Assembly (NCBI GenBank): GCA_964448245.1
Contig: CAYUWF010000034.1
Location: 1-21,893 of the forward strand
From: DATEVL01 sp964448245
GTDB lineage: Bacteria; Chloroflexota; Anaerolineae; Anaerolineales; E44-bin32
Reading direction: 5' to 3'
Length of the DNA: 21,893 bases
A program made the translations under genes and the position numbers. This document shows, piece by piece, positions 13,923 through 21,347 of the stretch; position 1 is the first letter of the stretch, and every line of letters starts with the position of its first letter. The notes beneath the pieces are model-generated. The model had not been told where the DNA came from. It saw only the letters and a list, made by a program, of their open reading frames with translations, and searched no databases.

Positions 13923-15170
13923 TTACCCTACGACCAATTCTCCCCCATAACGGACAGCCAACATCGTCACATCGTCGAACGGGGCGGCATCTCCCATGTG
14001 AGCCAGGAGGGCCTTTTGAATGCGATCCAGAAGTTCGCGGGCCGAGTTCGGTTGCGGCGCGAGCAACGAGAGCATCCGCTCCCGTCCGAAGCGCTCGCCG
14101 GTTGGACTCAACGCGTCGGGCACCCCGTCGGTGAACCCGAGCAACACATCTCCGGGCTCGAGTGCCAGTCTTTCCACGCGGAAATCCGCTTCGGGCAGGA
14201 TTCCGACGGCCATACCCGTGGCCGCCAGGCGCGCCTTGACTCCGCCCGAACCGATGACAAGCGCGGGCTCCTGCCCGGCGTTGACGTAGGTCAGCTCGCC
14301 GGTGGAGGGGTCGAGGGCCGCCAACAGCAGTGTGGCGAACATGTTCGCCGCCGCATGGGTTTGGGTGATGTAGTGGTTCGTCCGCAGGACGGCGTTCTTC
14401 ACAAGCGCGGCGCGGTCCAAGCGCGCTTCTCCGTCTGCCAGTCGACCTGAGGCCGGCCACGGTGCCGGACGATGGCCATCAAATGAAACGCCTCCAATCG
14501 CAAGCGCCCGGACCAGAGTGCGGATCAGAGCCATAAACAGGGCCGCGCCGACTCCCTTGTCGCACACGTCGGCCACCACCAAGCCAATTCCGCCTTCGGC
14601 GTCGAGGGGGAAGGCATCGTAGAAGTCGCCTGCCACTTGACGCGCGGCCTGAAAGTGGACGGCGATTTCCCACCCGGGGGGCTGAGGCAGGGCCGCAGGC
14701 AGGAAACTCGACTGGATCTCCCGGCCGATCTCCAGCTCGCGTTCGAGACCCCTCAAGTAGAGCTTCTCCTTGTCGCGCAGGCGCTTCCGCTCCAAACTGG
14801 TGCCGATGCGCGCTCGCAGTAGCGCCGCGTTATACGGCTTGGGCAGGTAGTCGGTGGCACCCATCTCGACACAGCGGATCACGCTGTCGATCTCGTCGAG
14901 CGCGGAGATCATGATCACCGGAAGGTGGGTCAGGTCGGAGTCACGCTTGATCTCTGCCAGGGTCTGATAGCCATCCATCACCGGCATCAGGATGTCGAGC
15001 AACACGATGTCGAAGGCCTCGGGCTTGCCGGCCCGCAACAACTCCAGCGCCTGGCGCCCATCCTCGGCCGACTGCACGGCATAACCCTGCGCTTCGAGCG
15101 CGCGGACGAGCAGCCGGCGGTTCACCGGGTTGTCATCTACAACGAGGATGCGACCCTCATCGCTGGCCAT
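13923..15170 (-). CDS. receiver-PP2C (SpoIIE/RsbU-type) serine phosphatase
   Basis: A 415-residue cytosolic regulator. The N-terminal receiver (residues 6-125) has the DD pair in LVVDDN, phosphoacceptor Asp59 in IVLLDILMPVMDG and Lys in YLPKPY. A short coiled-coil linker (about 128-155, RKRLRDKEKLYLRGLERELE) leads to the SpoIIE/PP2C domain with QVAGDFYDAF, LVVADVCDKGVGAALFMAL, GFTDGVPDA and the closing DDVTMLAVR, which contribute the Mn/Mg-binding aspartates. Phosphorylation of the receiver should control dephosphorylation of the STAS antagonist encoded upstream (15733-16131). The ATG at 15170 has GAGGTGA just before it. It is last in the minus-strand signalling operon. About 65 bases separate it from the RsbW-like gene, with no promoter seen. 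Confidence 0.94.
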   Translation of the reverse strand: MASDEGRILVVDDNPVNRRLLVRALEAQGYAVQSAEDGRQALELLRAGKPEAFDIVLLDILMPVMDGYQTLAEIKRDSDLTHLPVIMISALDEIDSVIRCVEMGATDYLPKPYNAALLRARIGTSLERKRLRDKEKLYLRGLERELEIGREIQSSFLPAALPQPPGWEIAVHFQAARQVAGDFYDAFPLDAEGGIGLVVADVCDKGVGAALFMALIRTLVRALAIGGVSFDGHRPAPWPASGRLADGEARLDRAALVKNAVLRTNHYITQTHAAANMFATLLLAALDPSTGELTYVNAGQEPALVIGSGGVKARLAATGMAVGILPEADFRVERLALEPGDVLLGFTDGVPDALSPTGERFGRERMLSLLAPQPNSARELLDRIQKALLAHMGDAAPFDDVTMLAVRYGGELVVG

Positions 15171-15235
15171 GCTTCACCTCTCAGGCGGCGCAGGCCTCCA
15201 GCGAGACCGGCGCCCGAGCCTCCATTGGGCCGTCC

Positions 15236-15673
15236 TCACGCCTCGTTGCCACGCGGTTTGACGATTCTTTTCACCAACGTCAGCTCGTTTCCGCCTTGAG
15301 GCATTGGCCGGTAGATCATCTCGTCCACCAGGCGTCGGGTCAGGTAGACGCCCAAGCCTCCGACAGGTCGTTTTTCCAGAGGCGAAGTGACATCGGGTGA
15401 GGGCACGGCCGTCGGGTCGAAGGGCGGCGCCTGGTCTCGCAAGCGAATCGCCAGGGAGCTTTCCGCCAGCCTCACTTCAATCTCGATGGCTCCGGGTTGG
15501 CCTCGGTAGCCGTGGACGACGATGTTCGTGACCGACTCGTCGACGGCCTGGATGATCGGCTCGAGGTCGTTCTCGTCATCCTGGAACTTAGCCGCCTTTT
15601 CTCGAATGAATTGCCGAATGGCAGCCAGATTCCCGAGATCGGCCGAGATGCGAAGAGAGGCTTCCGCTCGCAT
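15236..15673 (-). CDS. RsbW/SpoIIAB-like serine kinase (anti-sigma type)
   Basis: A 145-residue GHKL ATPase of the HATPase_c_2 group. The N-box is IIQAVDESVTNIVVHGY (Glu and Asn at the Mg-ATP site) and the glycine-rich lid is VGGLGVYLTRRLVDEM. The phrase LRDQAPPFDP replaces the D-x-G-x-G box, as is common in this subfamily. In partner switching, such kinases phosphorylate a STAS antagonist and sequester a sigma factor or other target. No sigma factor gene is visible nearby, so the target is unknown. I favour the ATG at 15673, which has a G-rich GGGGGCAGG 8-10 bases upstream. An in-frame ATG at 15697 would add 8 residues but lacks any ribosome-binding site. Confidence 0.88.
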   Translation of the reverse strand: MRAEASLRISADLGNLAAIRQFIREKAAKFQDDENDLEPIIQAVDESVTNIVVHGYRGQPGAIEIEVRLAESSLAIRLRDQAPPFDPTAVPSPDVTSPLEKRPVGGLGVYLTRRLVDEMIYRPMPQGGNELTLVKRIVKPRGNEA

Positions 15674-15732
15674 AACGATGCCTGCCCCCGAGGCCATCGG
15701 CTTTGCGCCTGGGGGACGCGGTCCGGCAGACC

Positions 15733-16131
15733 TCAGAAGGAGGCGACGGCGTCCCGGAGATTGTGATGGATCTCCAGGAACATGTCGAATCCGGCCGTCG
15801 ACAGCGCTTCGACGGCGTGGCGGGTAGGGTTGAGCAGCTTCAGATTGGGCGATTTGTACGTGCCATCGCGCAGCCCCTGATGGATGTCCTTGTCACCTTC
15901 GTCCTCCGAGCCCTCCCGAAGCAGCGTGAAGAACTCTTGGAAGGCTCGAAGGCCAGCGCTGGCGATGTAGGGCACTTCGGCCAGGTCAAGCAACAGATAA
16001 CGCGTGCCGGAAGCGATGGCCTCTCGGCCCTGCTGTCGGAGTTGTTCAGCAAAGACCGCATCAAGTTCGCCCTTGAGGTGAAAGACAGTTACCGGAACCC
16101 GGCCTTGCTCCTGCGTTGTGGTGATCTCCAT
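15733..16131 (-). CDS. STAS-domain anti-sigma factor antagonist
   Basis: A 132-residue SpoIIAA/RsbV-like protein. VTVFHLKGELDA (residues 14-25) and YLLLDLAEVPYIASAGLRAF (45-64) are the conserved STAS strands, with Ser58 at the usual phosphorylation site. A charged insert (residues about 73-98) between the helix after the phospho-site and the next strand makes it longer than the roughly 110-residue norm. It should be phosphorylated by the RsbW-like kinase and dephosphorylated by the receiver-PP2C phosphatase, both encoded downstream. The ATG at 16131 lies 4 bases from the gap, so its ribosome-binding site is not visible. The frame happens to run through the gap into the Hpt gene, but they are separate proteins. 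Confidence 0.9.
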   Translation of the reverse strand: MEITTTQEQGRVPVTVFHLKGELDAVFAEQLRQQGREAIASGTRYLLLDLAEVPYIASAGLRAFQEFFTLLREGSEDEGDKDIHQGLRDGTYKSPNLKLLNPTRHAVEALSTAGFDMFLEIHHNLRDAVASF

Positions 16132-16135
16132 TTCG

Positions 16136-16235
16136 NNNNNNNNNNNNNNNNNNNNNNNNNNNNNNNNNNNNNNNNNNNNNNNNNNNNNNNNNNNNNNNNN
16201 NNNNNNNNNNNNNNNNNNNNNNNNNNNNNNNNNNN
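16136..16235. other. assembly gap (100 N) between Hpt and STAS genes
   Basis: Exactly 100 N of unknown true length. It hides the C-terminus of the Hpt protein and the leader of the STAS gene, and could conceal further coding sequence. Confidence 0.99.
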
Positions 16236-16515
16236 CGCCCTCCAGGTTGCCGCTCTTGCCTATCTCCTCCAGCTCGCGCAACATCCCGGAGAGCTCGAGC
16301 GCGCCAAACGTGGCGCCGTTCGACTTCAGGCTGTGGGCGGCGCGGCGGAACTCCTCCGCCTTCCCTTGCAAGAGGCTTTGATGCATGGCCGCCAGCTGCT
16401 TCGTCGTGTCGTCGAAGAAGGTCTGGATCAGCTCAGCCAGGAAGACCTTATCCCCGCCGGTGGTCCGCACCAGCTCCTCCCATGCAGCACGATCGAGGCT
16501 CGGCGGCCCGGCCAC
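16236..16515 (-). CDS. stand-alone histidine phosphotransfer (Hpt) protein, 3' end in gap
   Basis: 93 residues are visible. FRRAAHSLKSNGATFGALEL (residues 56-75) is the Hpt signature with phospho-acceptor His61; the rest is the expected four-helix bundle, with the C-terminal helix lost in the gap. The start is GTG at 16515, 10 bases after the hybrid-kinase stop, with GAGG 8 bases upstream. So the Hpt is made as a separate protein, although it is often fused to such kinases. It should shuttle phosphate between the kinase receivers and another receiver, for example that of the PP2C phosphatase (13923-15170). Confidence 0.88.
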
Positions 16516-16525
16516 GACATCGGCC

Positions 16526-19500
16526 TCAGGCGCGCGCCGGGGTTCGGCTGAGAGCGGCCACGAGCTCCTCGACGCGGATCGGCTTACTGAGGTAATCGTC
16601 CATCCCCGCCTCCAGGCACAGCTCGCGATCGCCTTGCATGGCGTTGGCTGTCATGGCGATGATGCGCGGCCGGGCGGAAGCCGGCCAGCGGACAACGATA
16701 CGGCGCGTGGCTTCCAGGCCATCGACTTCGGGCATTTGGACGTCCATCAGAACAACGTCGTAGCGCTGGCGTTCCAGGGCCTCGATCGCCTCGACCCCGT
16801 CGGCGGCGACGTCGGCGCGATATCCGAGCTGGGCTAGCAGGCGCAGCGCCAGCTTCTGATTGACGGCGTTGTCTTCGGCCACCAGGATCCTCAGCGGCTG
16901 TCGACTGGCCATCGCCGGATCCGCCAGAGGGCGGGACGGAGTCACCTCCTGCGCCAGCGGGGGCTCGGCCTCGGCAAAGATCGTCACCAGGGCGTCAAAG
17001 AGCTGCGACGGCTTGACCGGTTTGGTGACGTGCGCCGCGATTCCCGGAACGTCCTTGGCGACGTCCCTCTTGCCCAAGGAAGACAAGATGACGATTGGAA
17101 GCGACGCGCCCTCGCGCAGGCGGTGAATCTCTCCAGCCAGGGTGAGCCCATCCATCTCAGGCATCATGTGATCGAGGATGGCCAGGTCGAAAGATTCGCC
17201 CGCCCGGATCCACGCCAATGCTTCCGCCGGGGATCCGGTATCCCGTGTCAGCATCCCCCAGGCCTGGGTCTGATGGAGTAGGATGGTGCGGTTGGTCTGG
17301 TGGTCATCGACGATCAGCACCCGGCGGCCGCGCAGGCTGGGTTGCTCCCCGAGGCGCTCGGGGCGGATGACGAGCGCCGAGGACTCCTTGCCCTCGAAGG
17401 TGAAGTGAAACGAGCTGCCCTCGCCCGGCACGCCGGTGCTCTCCACCCACATCCTCCCGCCCATCAGTTCAGCCAGACGCTTGCTGATGGCCAGGCCCAG
17501 ACCGGTGCCGCCATACTTGCGAGTCGTGGAGGCATCCGCCTGGCTGAAGGATTGGAACAGACGTCCGACCCGGTCGGCCGGGATACCGATGCCGGTGTCG
17601 CGCACGGTGACGTGGAACTCGTGCTCCCCACGCGGCAGGCGGCGCGCCGAAACGGTAAGCACCACCTCGCCTTGCTCGGTGAATTTCACCCCGTTGTTCA
17701 ACAGGTTCAGCAGCACCTGGCGCGTCCGCGGCAGGTCGCCGACGACTGCCTGCGGGGTTCCGTCCTCGATCTCGTAGGCCAGGTCGATCCCTTTCTTGGC
17801 GGCCTGAGCCGCCACCAGGTCGAGCGTCGCCTCGACGCATTCGCGCAGGTCGAACGGCGTCTGCTCCAGCTCCATCCGCCCGGCCTCGATCTTGGAGAAG
17901 TCGAGGATATCGTTGATGATCGTCAGCAGGGCGTCGCCGCTGTCGCGGATGATTTCGGCGAACTCGCGTTGTTCGCCGGCCAGCTCGGTGTCGAGCAGCA
18001 GACCGCTCATACCGATGATGGCGTTCATCGGCGTGCGGATNNNNNNNNNNNNNNNNNNNNNNNNNNNNNNNNNNNNNNNNNNNNNNNNNNNNNNNNNNNN
18101 NNNNNNNNNNNNNNNNNNNNNNNNNNNNNNNNNNNNNNNNTGGATCTCGGGCGCCTTGGCGACCAAGCTGTCGATGTCTCGACCGTTCGCTTCCTCCGGT
18201 GAGTAGCCGAAGAGCTTTTCCGCTCCGGGATTCCACACCGAGATTCGGCTGTCGACGCCGATCACGACGATGGCCACCGGGCTGTGGTTGACGACAGCTT
18301 CGAAATACTGCTTCTGCCGGCGCAGGTCCGCCTCCGCCCGCTTGACCTCGCCGATGTCGTGGTAGAGAGCGATGTAGCCCTTCTGCCCGCCACCGAAGTC
18401 AACCGGGACAGCGCTCAACTCGACGTCCACCAGGCTGCCGTCCTTGCGCGACCGGCGCGTGATGGCCTGGATGACCGCTCTCCTCGCCCCTCTCCGGCTG
18501 AAGCCGACAGCCTCGCCCTGGATCTCCGGCGCCTTGGCCACCAAGTCGTCGATGTTCTGCGCGATGGCTTCGTCCGGCGTGTAGCCGAAAAGTCTTTCCG
18601 CCCCTGGGTTCCAGGCCCGCACGCTGGCGTCGGGGTTAATGACGACGATCGCCGCCGGGCTGTGCTGCACGATTGCTTCCAGATACGACTTCTGCTTGCT
18701 CAGCTCGGCCTGCGCCTGCTTGTGGGCGGAGATATCGTGGTAGATGGCGATGTAGCTTCGCTGCTCGCCGCCGAAGTCAACCGGGACGGCGCTTAGTTCG
18801 ACGTCCACCAGGCTGCCGTCCTTGCGCGTCCGGCGCGTGCTGGCATGGATGACCGCACCCCTCGCCCCTTTGCGGCTGAGCCCGACGGCTTCGGCCCAGA
18901 TTTCCGGCGCCTTGGCCACCAGCTCGTCGATGTTGTGCCCGATGGCTTCGTCCGCCGTGTAGCCGAAGAGCCTTTCGGCTCCGGGGTTCCAAGCCCGCAC
19001 ACTGGCGTCGGCGTCAGGGTCGATGACGACGATCGCCACCGGGCTGTGCTGGACGATTGCCTCCAGATACGACTTCTGCTTGCTCAGCTCGGCCTGCGCC
19101 TTCTTGTGGGCGGAGATATCGTGGTAGATGGCGATGTAGCCCTTCTGCTCACCGCCGATGATCACCGGCAGCCCCTGCAGTTCAACATCCACCAGGGTGC
19201 CGTCCTTGCGCGACCGGCGCGTGACGACACGGACCGCTTCGCCGCTCAGGTTGAGCTTGGCGTAGCCTTCGGCTTCGGCCCGGACGAGCTCCGAGCCGGC
19301 CACCAGGTCTTCCACCTTCCGGCCAATCGCCTCCGCCTCCGAGTAGCCAAAGAGCAGTTCAGACGCAGGATTCCATGAGGCGACTCTGGACTCCAAATCG
19401 GCCGTGATGATGGCCACAGGGCTGTTCGTCACAATCGATTCGAAGTGCTCTTTCTGCCGGCGCTGCTCTTCCTCGGCGCGCTTCCGCTCGCGGATGTCGT

Positions 19501-19960
19501 GATAGATGGCGATGTAGCCTTGCTGCTCGCCACGGATGATCACCGGCAGCCCGAGCACCTCGACGTCCACCAGGGAACCGTCTTTGCGCATGCGGAGGGT
19601 CGTGGCATCGATGCGCCCGCCCTGCAGTGCATCGCCGGAATAGCCGAGGGCTTCGGCGCGGAGCGCCTCGGACCGAGCGACCAGATCATCGAGATTCTTC
19701 CCGACGGCTTCGTTGGTGGTGTAGCCAAAAAGCTGCTCCGCCGCCGGGTTCCAGGCCACGACGTCGGCGTTCAGGTCGACGGCCACCATGGCCACCGGAC
19801 TGTTGCGGACGAGGGCCTCGAAGTAGTCGTCCGGCCGCGGCCGACGTTTCTCGCCGCTCCCTCTCTCCGCCGCCTGCTCCAGACGCCGCAGTTTCCTGCG
19901 CAACGCCTTCAGTTCCTGCACCAGTTGGGCCTTCGTCTTGCGATCGTCCGTCAACACCAT
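16526..19960 (-). CDS. soluble hybrid histidine kinase: five PAS, HisKA, HATPase, two receivers (contains gap)
   Basis: A very large sensor (about 1144 codons as drawn) with no transmembrane segment. A short coiled coil (residues 8-33) precedes PAS1 (45-160), PAS2 (171-286), PAS3 (295-412), PAS4 (421-540) and PAS5 (550-606, cut by the gap). Each complete PAS ends with a GYIAIYHDI-like PAC strand (SYIAIYHDI in PAS3). After the gap come IRTPMNAIIGMSGLLLD (the H-box, whose His is in the gap), NLLNNGVKF, DTGIGIP and GGTGLGLAISKRLAELMGG. Two receivers follow: VLIVDDHQTNR with LAILDHMMPEMDG, and ILVAEDNAVNQ with VVLMDVQMPEVDG. Receiver aspartates are intact in both. PAS3 and PAS4 are near-duplicates. 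The ATG at 19960 has GAGGGG just upstream. It heads the Hpt-STAS-RsbW-PP2C operon and probably supplies its phosphorelay input. Confidence 0.93.
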   Translation of the reverse strand: MVLTDDRKTKAQLVQELKALRRKLRRLEQAAERGSGEKRRPRPDDYFEALVRNSPVAMVAVDLNADVVAWNPAAEQLFGYTTNEAVGKNLDDLVARSEALRAEALGYSGDALQGGRIDATTLRMRKDGSLVDVEVLGLPVIIRGEQQGYIAIYHDIRERKRAEEEQRRQKEHFESIVTNSPVAIITADLESRVASWNPASELLFGYSEAEAIGRKVEDLVAGSELVRAEAEGYAKLNLSGEAVRVVTRRSRKDGTLVDVELQGLPVIIGGEQKGYIAIYHDISAHKKAQAELSKQKSYLEAIVQHSPVAIVVIDPDADASVRAWNPGAERLFGYTADEAIGHNIDELVAKAPEIWAEAVGLSRKGARGAVIHASTRRTRKDGSLVDVELSAVPVDFGGEQRSYIAIYHDISAHKQAQAELSKQKSYLEAIVQHSPAAIVVINPDASVRAWNPGAERLFGYTPDEAIAQNIDDLVAKAPEIQGEAVGFSRRGARRAVIQAITRRSRKDGSLVDVELSAVPVDFGGGQKGYIALYHDIGEVKRAEADLRRQKQYFEAVVNHSPVAIVVIGVDSRISVWNPGAEKLFGYSPEEANGRDIDSLVAKAPEIXXXXXXXXXXXXXXXXXXXXXXXXXXXXXXXXXXIRTPMNAIIGMSGLLLDTELAGEQREFAEIIRDSGDALLTIINDILDFSKIEAGRMELEQTPFDLRECVEATLDLVAAQAAKKGIDLAYEIEDGTPQAVVGDLPRTRQVLLNLLNNGVKFTEQGEVVLTVSARRLPRGEHEFHVTVRDTGIGIPADRVGRLFQSFSQADASTTRKYGGTGLGLAISKRLAELMGGRMWVESTGVPGEGSSFHFTFEGKESSALVIRPERLGEQPSLRGRRVLIVDDHQTNRTILLHQTQAWGMLTRDTGSPAEALAWIRAGESFDLAILDHMMPEMDGLTLAGEIHRLREGASLPIVILSSLGKRDVAKDVPGIAAHVTKPVKPSQLFDALVTIFAEAEPPLAQEVTPSRPLADPAMASRQPLRILVAEDNAVNQKLALRLLAQLGYRADVAADGVEAIEALERQRYDVVLMDVQMPEVDGLEATRRIVVRWPASARPRIIAMTANAMQGDRELCLEAGMDDYLSKPIRVEELVAALSRTPARA
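18041..18140. other. assembly gap (100 N) inside the hybrid kinase
   Basis: Exactly 100 N between the middle of PAS5 (LVAKAPEI) and the H-box. At least the rest of PAS5, a linker and the phospho-accepting His are missing. The flanking words recur in neighbouring PAS repeats, so repeat collapse is a likely cause and further PAS domains may be hidden. Confidence 0.99.
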
Positions 19961-20023
19961 TGATCCCCTCGCCCACGGTCACCCATGACTGGCGACCCGA
20001 AGTCCCGTCCGCCCCGTTGGCTC

Positions 20024-20052
20024 GTAGGGGCGGGTTGAAAACCCACTGCTAC
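20024..20052. repeat. GTAGGGGCGGGTT interspersed palindrome
   Basis: GTAG (20024-20027) pairs with CTAC (20049-20052), and GGGTT (20032-20036) pairs with AACCC (20040-20044) around GAA. The form GTAGGGGCGGGTTnnnAACCCnnnnCTAC matches, from memory, a common intergenic repeat of Chloroflexota and other draft genomes, here with a degenerate right arm. It lies in the leader region of the hybrid-kinase operon. Confidence 0.6.
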
Positions 20053-20061
20053 CTCTCACTA

Positions 20062-20083
20062 ACCGAAAGGCCGTATTCGGCCT
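20062..20083 (-). terminator. possible terminator after the DUF1508 gene
   Basis: On the minus strand, AGGCCG/CGGCCT (20078-20083 and 20068-20073) pair around AATA and are followed by TTCGGTT. The site lies about 30 bases after the DUF1508 stop (20114). The stem is short and the T-run broken. Confidence 0.5.
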
Positions 20084-20113
20084 CGGCGTGGGCCCCGCCC
20101 TGGCGCGGCCGCT

Positions 20114-20446
20114 TCACGGCTGTTCGTCGATCTTTGCCGAGCCGGCGACCCGCATCACCGCCTGGATCCCGTTCTCCATCGCTGCCGGCGAGCGGTACAT
20201 CTCGCTCGTGCCGATGATCTCGTGGTTGGCGGCCTGCAGGACGAAGTAGTCCTGGCCGTCGACCGACCTGCGTCGCTCATAGCGCTCGGGCTGCGGCCCG
20301 TTGGCTCGTACGGCCTGGATGGCCTGTTGCGCACCAGCTTTGCTGGTGTACATCTCGCTCGTCAGGACGATTTCGTTGTTATCGGCCGTCAGGTTGAAGT
20401 AGTGCTGCCCGTTGGCCGCTAGGCGAAGTTGGTACTGCGAAGCCAT
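20114..20446 (-). CDS. two-repeat DUF1508 (YegP/UPF0339-like) protein
   Basis: A 110-residue soluble protein made of two tandem DUF1508 units. The first has YFNLTADNNEIVLTSEMYTSKAG (split over residues about 16-38). The second has YFVLQAANHEIIGTSEMYRSPAAMENGI (split over residues about 67-94), each with the N-x-E-I-(V/I)-x-T-SE-MY core and a following helix (AIQAVRANG, GIQAVMRVAG). This is the usual YegP-like two-copy architecture; the biochemical role is not established. The ATG at 20446 has AAGGAGAG about 9 bases upstream. It lies 43 bases after the phosphodiesterase gene and may share its transcript; a possible terminator follows. Confidence 0.93.
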   Translation of the reverse strand: MASQYQLRLAANGQHYFNLTADNNEIVLTSEMYTSKAGAQQAIQAVRANGPQPERYERRRSVDGQDYFVLQAANHEIIGTSEMYRSPAAMENGIQAVMRVAGSAKIDEQP

Positions 20447-20489
20447 GGGGTTTGCTCTCCTTCACCGCCCCGCGACGGGCGGCGCGGCC

Positions 20490-21299
20490 TCAGCCGATGG
20501 GCCTGGCCGTCATCGATCGCGGCGCCCGAATCTTCAGCAGGCGGCAGACCGTCGGCGCGATCGCCAGCTGCGGAACCTGGCGGCGCGTATCGCCGCGGCC
20601 CTTCCCGTCCGGCGGGATAACGTACAGTGGGACGTGGCGCACGTCGGGCAGCGTGCCGCCGTGCAGGTGGTCATTGTTGATCCCGTGATCGGCCGTCACC
20701 AGGACATGATACCCCTGCTCGAGCCAGCCCGGGATCAGATGCGCCAGGGTCATGTCCTGGAAGATGGCATTGTTGCGGTACTGCGGCGAATCGGCGCCGT
20801 GCGTCTCCCCCAGGTAATCCATCCCCATCGGATGGATCAGGACGTAGTCCGGCTGGAATTTGTGCACCACCGTCGCGCCGGCGGCGAAGACCTCGCGGTC
20901 GGGCATGTTGTCTTCCACGTAGAAGCGGCCGTGCTGGATGGCCAACGCCGGGTCATCGACCTCGCGATCGGCGACGGGGTCATAGGGCACCCGGTTGTAC
21001 AGCTCGGAGAACCACCAGTAGGCCGAGGCCCCCGTCGTCCGGCCCTGGCGCACCGCCTCCTCGAAGACATTCGGCATCGTCGAGCGGCGCACGACGCGGT
21101 TGTTGGTCACGCCGTGCACGCTCACCGGCACGCCGGTGTGCAGCGTCTCATACAGCGGACGCGACATCGTCGGCACTTCGGCGATGACCGTGTAGCGGGT
21201 GGCCTTCGCCGCTTCGACCAGATGCTGCAGATAGCCCATCTGCTGGGCGGCCGTGTCGTCGCGCAGCGCGTCGGAGACGATCAGGATGACTCGCCCCAT
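20490..21299 (-). CDS. alkaline-phosphatase-superfamily phosphodiesterase/nucleotide pyrophosphatase
   Basis: A 269-residue cytosolic metalloenzyme with the phosphodiesterase/NPP core. Asp10 in LIVSDALRDD is the first metal ligand. EVPTMSRPLYETLHTG (residues 41-56) aligns with the family PTxTxP…TG nucleophile loop, with Ser46 in the nucleophile position. The later VLIHPMGMDYLGETHG and VTADHGINND supply the other metal-binding Asp and His residues. HVPLYVIPP and the PTVCRLL helix close the domain. It is shorter than typical NPPs and lacks a signal peptide. The substrate is unknown. The ATG at 21299 follows GGAGGAGGAAGA. The YitT-family gene ends 48 bases upstream, so the two may be co-transcribed. 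Confidence 0.9.
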   Translation of the reverse strand: MGRVILIVSDALRDDTAAQQMGYLQHLVEAAKATRYTVIAEVPTMSRPLYETLHTGVPVSVHGVTNNRVVRRSTMPNVFEEAVRQGRTTGASAYWWFSELYNRVPYDPVADREVDDPALAIQHGRFYVEDNMPDREVFAAGATVVHKFQPDYVLIHPMGMDYLGETHGADSPQYRNNAIFQDMTLAHLIPGWLEQGYHVLVTADHGINNDHLHGGTLPDVRHVPLYVIPPDGKGRGDTRRQVPQLAIAPTVCRLLKIRAPRSMTARPIG

Positions 21300-21347
21300 T
21301 CTTCCTCCTCCCCCGGAGTCGCCGGGGACCTGCCGGCGGCCATCCGT

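Noticed and set aside
15733..16515. One Hpt-STAS fusion protein across the gap
   Set aside because: The frame is joined only by 100 N of arbitrary length. An ATG with a normal STAS start sits 4 bases from the gap, and the two domains usually act as separate proteins.
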